A stretch of DNA of 5,234 nucleotides from Paracoccaceae bacterium (GTDB lineage Bacteria > Pseudomonadota > Alphaproteobacteria > Rhodobacterales > Rhodobacteraceae): positions 1 through 5,234 of the forward strand of contig JALQYS010000094.1 of the NCBI GenBank assembly GCA_023254015.1. The letters run 5' to 3'. Below, piece after piece: positions 1-3,509 of the stretch (the stretch's first letter is position 1; each line of letters begins with the position of its first letter). The translations under genes were made by a program, and so were the position numbers. The notes beneath the pieces are model-generated. The model was not told the origin of the DNA, searched no databases, and was given only the letters and a program-made list of their open reading frames with translations.

Positions 1-1
1 G

Positions 2-532
2 TTCACCGTCGGTGGCGTGACCGGGATCGTGCTGAGCCAGGCTCCGGTCGACCGCGCCTATCACGACACCTATTACGTCGTGGCGCACTTCCACTATGTG
101 ATGAGCTTGGGTGCCGTGTTCGGTATCTTCGCCGACATCTACTTCTGGATCGGCAAGTTCTCGGGCAAGCAGTATCCGGAATGGGCAGGCAAGCTGCACT
201 TCTGGATGATGTTCATCGGTTCGAACCTGACCTTCTTCCCGCAGCACTTCCTGGGTCGTCAGGGCATGCCGCGCCGCTACATCGACTATCCGGAGGCCTT
301 CGCCTACTGGAACTGGTTCTCGTCGCTGGGTGCGTTCATCTCCTTTGCCTCCTTCGTGTTCTTCATCGGCGTGGTGTTCTACACCCTGCTCTGGGGCCGC
401 AAGGTTACGCAGAACAACTACTGGAACGAATACGCCGACACGCTGGAATGGACCCTGCCCTGCCCGCCGCCGGAACATACGTTCGAGCAGCTGCCGAAGC
501 GGGAAGACTGGGACAAGTCGCACGCCCATTGA
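2..532 (+). CDS. ctaD: Cytochrome c oxidase subunit I, aa3 type (C-terminal part, 5' end outside window)
   Basis: This is the catalytic subunit of the aa3 terminal oxidase in the cytoplasmic membrane. It reduces O2 to water with electrons from cytochrome c and pumps protons. The reading frame is already open at base 2 and gives 176 residues before TGA. The motif HDTYYVVAHFHYV (fragment residues 21-33) carries H21/D22, which match the Mg-site pair, H29, the proximal ligand of heme a3, and H31, a heme a ligand. R91/R92 in GMPRR match the pair that contacts heme propionates. Numbering by analogy with the Paracoccus protein (His411/His413), about 382 N-terminal residues lie upstream, giving a normal total near 558. 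Hydrophobic stretches at about 67-84 and 103-125 are the last membrane helices. The tail PPPEHTFEQLPKREDW is typical of Rhodobacteraceae. No other cta genes follow, which fits the separate ctaD locus in this family. The reading frame is intact. Confidence 0.97.
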   Translation, partial: FTVGGVTGIVLSQAPVDRAYHDTYYVVAHFHYVMSLGAVFGIFADIYFWIGKFSGKQYPEWAGKLHFWMMFIGSNLTFFPQHFLGRQGMPRRYIDYPEAFAYWNWFSSLGAFISFASFVFFIGVVFYTLLWGRKVTQNNYWNEYADTLEWTLPCPPPEHTFEQLPKREDWDKSHAH

Positions 533-546
533 GCGAAACGCGGAAC

Positions 547-576
547 AAAGGCCCCGAGGGAAACCTCGGGGCCTTT
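547..576 (+). terminator. Intrinsic terminator of ctaD
   Basis: A perfect 13-bp inverted repeat, AAAGGCCCCGAGG (547-559) against CCTCGGGGCCTTT (564-576), encloses a GAAA tetraloop. The stem is GC-rich and its 3' side ends in TTT. It starts 14 bases after the ctaD stop codon, the expected place for a Rho-independent terminator. The T-run is short, so some read-through into the next gene is possible. The A-run on the left side would also let it work on the minus strand. Confidence 0.88.
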
Positions 577-581
577 CCCAT

Positions 582-613
582 TTGTAGGATGGGCAATATT
601 GCCCATCCTACAA
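582..613. repeat. Perfect 32-bp palindrome (REP-like unit)
   Basis: TTGTAGGATGGGCAAT (582-597) is followed immediately by its exact reverse complement (598-613), so 16 bp pair with no spacer and no mismatch. It lies 5 bases after the ctaD terminator and just before the DUF2244 gene. The core TGTAGGATGGGC resembles short palindromic repeats that I recall as scattered in intergenic DNA of many proteobacteria. That it is repeated elsewhere is inference, because only one copy is in this window. In RNA it would form a stem of about 14 bp. Its last two bases (AA, 612-613) are also the first bases of the AAGGTG ribosome binding site of the next gene. Confidence 0.8.
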
Positions 614-621
614 GGTGACCC

Positions 622-1116
622 ATGCCCCACGAATGGCTCCCCCCCGATGGCGACAGCCATCGCCTGCATCTGTGGCCCTACCGCTCCCTTCCCCGGCGGG
701 GAATGGCGGGTTTTCTGGCGGGCACCGCGCTTTGCATCGTGGTGCCGCTTCTGGGTTTGATCGGGACTCCGGTTCTGTGGGGGCTGTTGCCCTTCCTGCT
801 GGCGACGCTTTGGGCGATATGGTGGGCCTTGGAGAAAAGCTTCCGCGACGCCGAGATCGTCGAGGAGATGGAGATCACGCCCACCCTGGTGACGCTGGTG
901 CGCCACGGACCAAGGGGCAAGCGCCAGGACTGGCAGGCCAATCCGCATTGGGTGCGCCTGACACTGCACGCCACGGGCGGGCCCGTGCCGCAATATCTGA
1001 CGCTAAAGGGCGAGGGCCGCGAGGTGGAACTTGGCGCCTTCCTGACAGAGGCCGAACGGCGGCAGCTGGCCGCCGAGATCACCGAGCGCCTGCGGCCACT
1101 GGGCCAAGGTCGGTAA
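622..1116 (+). CDS. DUF2244 domain-containing integral membrane protein
   Basis: This 164-residue protein resembles the DUF2244 family of small proteobacterial membrane proteins, whose biochemical role is not established. A short N-terminal segment contains PYRSL (residues 19-23). Two hydrophobic helices follow at about 29-49 and 51-70, and a soluble C-terminal half is probably cytoplasmic. Family-like features in that half are W104-ANPHW-VR (104-112) and GREVELGAFL (132-141), followed by a charged helix ending ERRQLAAEITERL. The ATG at 622 follows AAGGTG (612-617). The overlapping frame opening with GTG at 615 gives an Ala/Gly/Arg-rich, low-information protein and is a shadow. The gene sits 89 bp after ctaD, behind a terminator and a palindrome. 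I see no clear promoter of its own in that gap, so expression may depend on read-through from ctaD. Family call is fairly confident; function is unknown. Confidence 0.85.
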   Translation: MPHEWLPPDGDSHRLHLWPYRSLPRRGMAGFLAGTALCIVVPLLGLIGTPVLWGLLPFLLATLWAIWWALEKSFRDAEIVEEMEITPTLVTLVRHGPRGKRQDWQANPHWVRLTLHATGGPVPQYLTLKGEGREVELGAFLTEAERRQLAAEITERLRPLGQGR

Positions 1117-1157
1117 CCCGATTATTCGGCAAAAACGGCAGCCCTTGTCGTCATCGC

Positions 1158-1194
1158 TTGACGGCTCGCCAGCAGCTGGACCAAGCTGACGTCA
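1158..1194 (+). promoter_or_regulatory. Weak candidate promoter/operator before the PEBP-like gene
   Basis: The 96-bp gap between the DUF2244 gene and the PEBP-like gene holds a good -35 hexamer, TTGACG at 1158-1163. No convincing -10 lies 16-18 bp downstream (CCAAGC or similar). A 10-bp palindrome, CTGACGTCAG (1186-1195), sits at the expected initiation zone and could be an operator or chance. The gap also holds small inverted repeats (CGTCA/TGACG at 1149-1163 and CAGCT/AGCTG at 1173-1188) but no U-tract terminator. Confidence 0.25.
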
Positions 1195-1212
1195 GTCATC
1201 ACAGAGGTTCCC

Positions 1213-1602
1213 ATGTTCCGTATTGCCCTGCCCCTTGCATTCTGCCTTTTCGCTCTGCCAGCGCAGGCCTTTGAGCTGTCATTCAGCTGGGGACCGTTGA
1301 AATCCTGCACCTCGGGCCGGCCCAACACCGTGGCCAGCCCGGAATTCCGCCTGAAAGACGTTCCCGAAGGCACGCAGTTCATCCGCTTCAAGCTGGTGGA
1401 CCGGAACGCGCCGCAGTTCAATCACGGGGGCGGCACGGTGGCTTGGAACGGCGGCAAAACGGTTCCTGCAGGGGCCTTCAAGTACAAAAGCCCCTGCCCG
1501 CCCAATGGGGCGCATGTCTATGAATGGAGGGCGACTGCCCAGACGAAGAAAAACGGGGGCAAGCTGGGCGACGCAAAGGCCCAGCGCAAGTATCCGGAAT
1601 AG
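1213..1602 (+). CDS. Small exported PEBP-like (YbhB/YbcL-type) protein
   Basis: This protein has 129 residues. The first 19 form a clear Sec signal peptide: MFR, a hydrophobic core, and AQA before F20, so the mature protein is about 110 residues and likely periplasmic. The mature part resembles the phosphatidylethanolamine-binding-protein fold of bacterial YbhB/YbcL. SPEFRLKDVPEGTQFIRFKL (42-61) matches the strand leading to the ligand pocket. VDRNAP (62-67) stands where DPDAP is usual, NHGGGTV (70-76) where the GxxHW segment is usual, and SPCPPNGAHVYEW (93-105) matches the conserved G-P-CPP-x-G-x-H-x-Y block. The protein is shorter than the usual 150-180 residues, and the acidic DPDAP residues are partly replaced. 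C32 and C95 could form a disulfide. The ATG follows AGAGG (1203-1207) with a 5-base spacer. The ligand is unknown; the fold assignment is an inference from motifs. Confidence 0.68.
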   Translation: MFRIALPLAFCLFALPAQAFELSFSWGPLKSCTSGRPNTVASPEFRLKDVPEGTQFIRFKLVDRNAPQFNHGGGTVAWNGGKTVPAGAFKYKSPCPPNGAHVYEWRATAQTKKNGGKLGDAKAQRKYPE

Positions 1603-1605
1603 GGC

Positions 1606-2064
1606 TTAGCCCAGCCGATCCTTGATTCGAGGCCCGACGGCCCCGAAATCCATCTGGCCGGTGTATTTCGCCTTGAGCGCGCCCATGACCTTGCCCATGT
1701 CGCGGATGGAGGTGGCGCCCACTTCGGCAATGGCGGCGGCGATCGCGGCTTCAACCTCTGCGGCATCCAGCTGGCGCGGCAGGAACTCCTCGATCACGCG
1801 GATCTCGGCCAGCTCTTTTTCCGCCAGCTCCAGCCTGCCACCCTCTTCATAGGCGCGGGCCGATTCCTGCCGTTGCTTCACCATGCGGCCCAAAACCGAC
1901 AGGATGTCGCCCTCCGCGATCTCTTCCGGCCCGCCATCGCCGCGGCTGGCAATGTCTCGATCCTTGATCGCGGCATTGACAAGCCGCAGCGTCGACAGGC
2001 GATCCGCCTCCTTGGCTTTCATTGCCTCCTTGAGGGCGGTTTGCAGCTGGTCGCGCAGAGACAT
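1606..2064 (-). CDS. GatB/YqeY domain-containing protein
   Basis: This 152-residue cytoplasmic protein is the usual length for the stand-alone YqeY family. The family resembles the C-terminal tRNA-binding helical domain of GatB (Asp/Glu-tRNA amidotransferase), but its own cellular role is not well defined. Typical blocks are TLRLVNAAIKDRDI (25-38), a charged helix around RMVKQRQESARAYEEGGR (60-77), EFLPRQL (93-99) and DMGKVMGALKAKYTGQMD (122-139). The chosen ATG begins MSLRDQL, where the family similarity starts, and is preceded by GGAAA with a short spacer. The same frame is open much farther upstream to 2307, but those extra 81 residues (including WFCNPWEW) look untranslated and would cover the divergent promoter region and overlap carA. 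It is divergent from carA, an arrangement I recall from other alphaproteobacteria, and convergent with the PEBP-like gene, with 3 bp between the two stops. Confidence 0.93.
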   Translation of the reverse strand: MSLRDQLQTALKEAMKAKEADRLSTLRLVNAAIKDRDIASRGDGGPEEIAEGDILSVLGRMVKQRQESARAYEEGGRLELAEKELAEIRVIEEFLPRQLDAAEVEAAIAAAIAEVGATSIRDMGKVMGALKAKYTGQMDFGAVGPRIKDRLG

Positions 2065-2098
2065 CGGTTTCCATTCCCATGGATTGCAAAACCAAGGC

Positions 2099-2127
2099 AG
2101 AATACCGCGAAGCGCAAAGCTGCGCAA
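2099..2127 (-). promoter_or_regulatory. Candidate promoter for the GatB/YqeY-family gene
   Basis: On the minus strand TTGCGC (2127-2122) and TATTCT (2104-2099) are separated by exactly 17 bp. The -10 box matches sigma70 consensus at four of six positions and the -35 box at three. Initiation would fall near 2092, giving a leader of about 28 bases. A second GCGCAA copy (plus strand, 2112-2117) lies 10 bp from the one forming the -35 box, so the pair may instead be a protein-binding direct repeat. Confidence 0.4.
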
Positions 2128-2139
2128 CCGGTGATGAAT

Positions 2140-2168
2140 TTGGCAAGCTATTGATTTTCCTGTAGATT
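2140..2168 (+). promoter_or_regulatory. Candidate distal carA promoter (P1)
   Basis: TTGGCA (2140-2145) and TAGATT (2163-2168) are separated by 17 bp and match sigma70 consensus at five and four of six positions. The surrounding DNA is the most AT-rich part of this gap. Initiation near 2175 would give a leader of about 70 bases. Its -35 box is 12 bp from the -35 box of the divergent yqeY-side promoter, so the two would face back to back. Confidence 0.5.
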
Positions 2169-2185
2169 CCTTTTGCCACAAAGCC

Positions 2186-2214
2186 TTGACCCCGGCCCGC
2201 TTGCCCCGTAGGTT
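2186..2214 (+). promoter_or_regulatory. Candidate proximal carA promoter (P2)
   Basis: TTGACC (2186-2191) and TAGGTT (2209-2214) are separated by 17 bp. The -35 box is strong and the GC-rich spacer with a weak -10 box resembles many Rhodobacteraceae housekeeping promoters. Initiation near 2221 would leave a leader of about 25 bases, just enough for the carA ribosome binding site. It may act alone or in tandem with P1. Confidence 0.45.
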
Positions 2215-2230
2215 CCGGCCAATTTGCCCG

Positions 2231-2237
2231 AAGGGAG
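2231..2237 (+). promoter_or_regulatory. Ribosome binding site deciding the carA start
   Basis: AAGGGAG lies 8 bases before the ATG at 2246. The frame is open 60 bases farther upstream to an alternative TTG start at 2186, but that codon overlaps the TTGACC promoter element and has no Shine-Dalgarno sequence. The start at 2246 is therefore preferred. Confidence 0.8.
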
Positions 2238-2245
2238 TCGCCGCC

Positions 2246-3412
2246 ATGCCCACCCCGTCCAATCCTGCCGCCAAACCCACCGCCTGCATCGCTCTTGCCG
2301 ATGGCACGGTGTTCTACGGACACGGCTTTGGCGCAACCGGCGAGACGGTGGCCGAACTGGTCTTCAACACCGCCATGACCGGCTATCAGGAGATCATGAC
2401 CGACCCCAGCTATGCCGGTCAGGTCGTGACTTTCACCTTCCCCCACATCGGCAACACCGGCACCACCGCCGAAGATGACGAGACCGCAAATCCGGTCGCC
2501 GCCGGCATGGTGGTGAAGTGGGATCCGACGGAACCGTCGAACTGGCGGGCGACTGATGACCTTGCCCATTGGCTGGCCAAGACCGGGCGCATCGGCATCG
2601 GCGGCCTTGACACACGCCGGCTTACCCGCGCCATCCGCCAGCAGGGCGCGCCGCATGTGACGCTGTGCCATGATCCCGAAGGCAAGTTTGACCTTGAGGC
2701 TCTGGTCGCCAAGGCGCGCGCCTGGAAGGGCTTGGTCGGGCTGGATCTGGCCAAGGACGTGTCCTGCACGCAATCCTATGTCTGGGACGAAATGCGTTGG
2801 GCTTGGCCCGAGGGCTACAGCCGCCGCGAAGGCCCGGGCTTCAAGGTCGTGGCCGTCGATTATGGTGCCAAGCGCAACATCCTGCGCTGTCTGGCCTCGG
2901 TGGGCTGCGAGGTGATCGTTCTGCCCGCCACCGCCACCGCCGAAGAGGTTCTGGCCCATAACCCCGAGGGCGTTTTCCTGTCGAATGGCCCTGGCGACCC
3001 GGCCGCGACCGGCGAATATGCCGTGCCGATGATTCAGGGCGTATTGAAGGCCGATCTTCCGCTGTTCGGCATCTGCCTTGGGCATCAGATGCTGGCCCTG
3101 GCCCTTGGGGCCAAGACCCGCAAGATGAGCCACGGCCACCGCGGCGCCAACCACCCCGTGAAAGACTTGCAGTCGGGCAAGGTGGAGATCACCTCGATGA
3201 ACCACGGGTTTACGGTGGACACCGCGACCCTGCCCGAAGGCGTGATCGAAACCCATGTCTCGCTGTTCGACGGCACGAATTGCGGCATCGCGGTCAAGGG
3301 CAAGCCGGTCTATTCGGTGCAGCACCACCCCGAGGCCAGCCCCGGCCCACAGGACAGTTTCTATCTGTTCGAGCGTTTTGCCGAAGCGATGAAGGCCCGC
3401 CGCGCCGCCTGA
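2246..3412 (+). CDS. carA: Carbamoyl-phosphate synthase, small (glutaminase) subunit
   Basis: CarA hydrolyses glutamine and channels ammonia to the large subunit CarB, which makes carbamoyl phosphate for arginine and pyrimidine synthesis in the cytoplasm. The 388 residues are the normal length. The N-terminal CarA domain (about 13-160) shows LADGTVFYGHGFGATGE, then ELVFNTAMTGYQEIMTDPSY and the GGLDTRRLTRAIR block. The class I glutamine amidotransferase domain (about 199-385) begins at VVAVDYGAKRNILR (201-214). It contains SNGPGDP (246-252), the nucleophile C277 in GICLGHQ, and H361 and E363 in QHHPEAS, equivalent to E. coli Cys269/His353/Glu355. All catalytic residues are present. carB does not follow; the next gene is unrelated, so carB must be elsewhere, as is common in alphaproteobacteria. 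Promoter candidates upstream suggest its own transcription unit. The assignment is essentially certain. Confidence 0.98.
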   Translation: MPTPSNPAAKPTACIALADGTVFYGHGFGATGETVAELVFNTAMTGYQEIMTDPSYAGQVVTFTFPHIGNTGTTAEDDETANPVAAGMVVKWDPTEPSNWRATDDLAHWLAKTGRIGIGGLDTRRLTRAIRQQGAPHVTLCHDPEGKFDLEALVAKARAWKGLVGLDLAKDVSCTQSYVWDEMRWAWPEGYSRREGPGFKVVAVDYGAKRNILRCLASVGCEVIVLPATATAEEVLAHNPEGVFLSNGPGDPAATGEYAVPMIQGVLKADLPLFGICLGHQMLALALGAKTRKMSHGHRGANHPVKDLQSGKVEITSMNHGFTVDTATLPEGVIETHVSLFDGTNCGIAVKGKPVYSVQHHPEASPGPQDSFYLFERFAEAMKARRAA

Positions 3413-3455
3413 GCCGTGACTGCTCCGTCGCGACGCCTTGCTTCAGACGCATTGC

Positions 3456-3472
3456 TTAACCGGTTATTAACC
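3456..3472. promoter_or_regulatory. Putative CtrA-binding site before the glycosyltransferase gene
   Basis: TTAA (3456-3459), seven bases, then TTAA (3467-3470) gives the TTAA-N7-TTAA arrangement of the alphaproteobacterial response regulator CtrA. Both halves are extended as TTAACC, so it is an 11-bp direct repeat, one helical turn. The central TAACCGGTTA (3457-3466) is also a 10-bp palindrome. The site lies about 50 bp before the start codon in otherwise GC-rich DNA. No clear -10 box follows. Binding by CtrA is inferred from the motif only. Confidence 0.5.
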
Positions 3473-3475
3473 CTT

Positions 3476-3500
3476 CGGGCGCAGAGTGATCTGACGCCCG
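3476..3500 (+). other. Hairpin ending in the ribosome binding site of the glycosyltransferase gene
   Basis: CGGGCG (3476-3481) pairs with CGCCCG (3495-3500), and CAGA (3482-3485) with TCTG (3490-3493). The loop is GTGA, a GNRA tetraloop, and A3494 is a single bulge. The last stem base, G3500, is also the first G of the GGAG Shine-Dalgarno sequence. There is no U-run, so an intrinsic terminator for carA is unlikely; a leader structure affecting translation or mRNA stability is more plausible. Confidence 0.5.
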
Positions 3501-3503
3501 GAG
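3500..3503 (+). promoter_or_regulatory. Ribosome binding site and start choice for the glycosyltransferase gene
   Basis: GGAG at 3500-3503 precedes two adjacent in-frame ATG codons. The first (3507) is only 3 bases away and the second (3510) is 6 bases away, closer to the preferred spacing. The second was chosen; using the first would add one methionine. Confidence 0.6.
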
Positions 3504-3509
3504 AGAATG

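Noticed and set aside
615..1274. 219-codon plus-strand frame overlapping the DUF2244 gene
   Set aside because: The frame at 622 gives two clean membrane helices and DUF2244-like blocks. The frame at 615 gives a low-complexity Gly/Arg/Ala protein and runs into the next gene.
1563..1615. GCTGGGC/GCCCAGC inverted repeat near the convergent stops as a bidirectional terminator
   Set aside because: Only 7 bp pair across a loop of about 39 bases, with no T-run on either side. This is not enough to call a terminator.
2065..2307. 81-residue N-terminal extension of the YqeY-family protein
   Set aside because: Family similarity starts at the ATG at 2064, and the extension would cross the divergent promoter region and overlap carA on the other strand.
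1847..3328. 493-codon open frame on the minus strand across carA
   Set aside because: It lies antisense to a certain carA and overlaps the start of the YqeY-family gene. Its His/Gly/Arg-rich composition is typical of the complement of a GC-rich gene, and no domain is recognisable.
3426..3435. CGTCGCGACG palindrome after carA as a terminator
   Set aside because: It is a short self-complementary string with no loop and no T-run. Such strings are expected by chance in GC-rich DNA.
3476..3500. Hairpin before the glycosyltransferase as an intrinsic terminator of carA
   Set aside because: No U-tract follows the stem. The 3' arm runs directly into the Shine-Dalgarno sequence, so a leader structure is the better reading.
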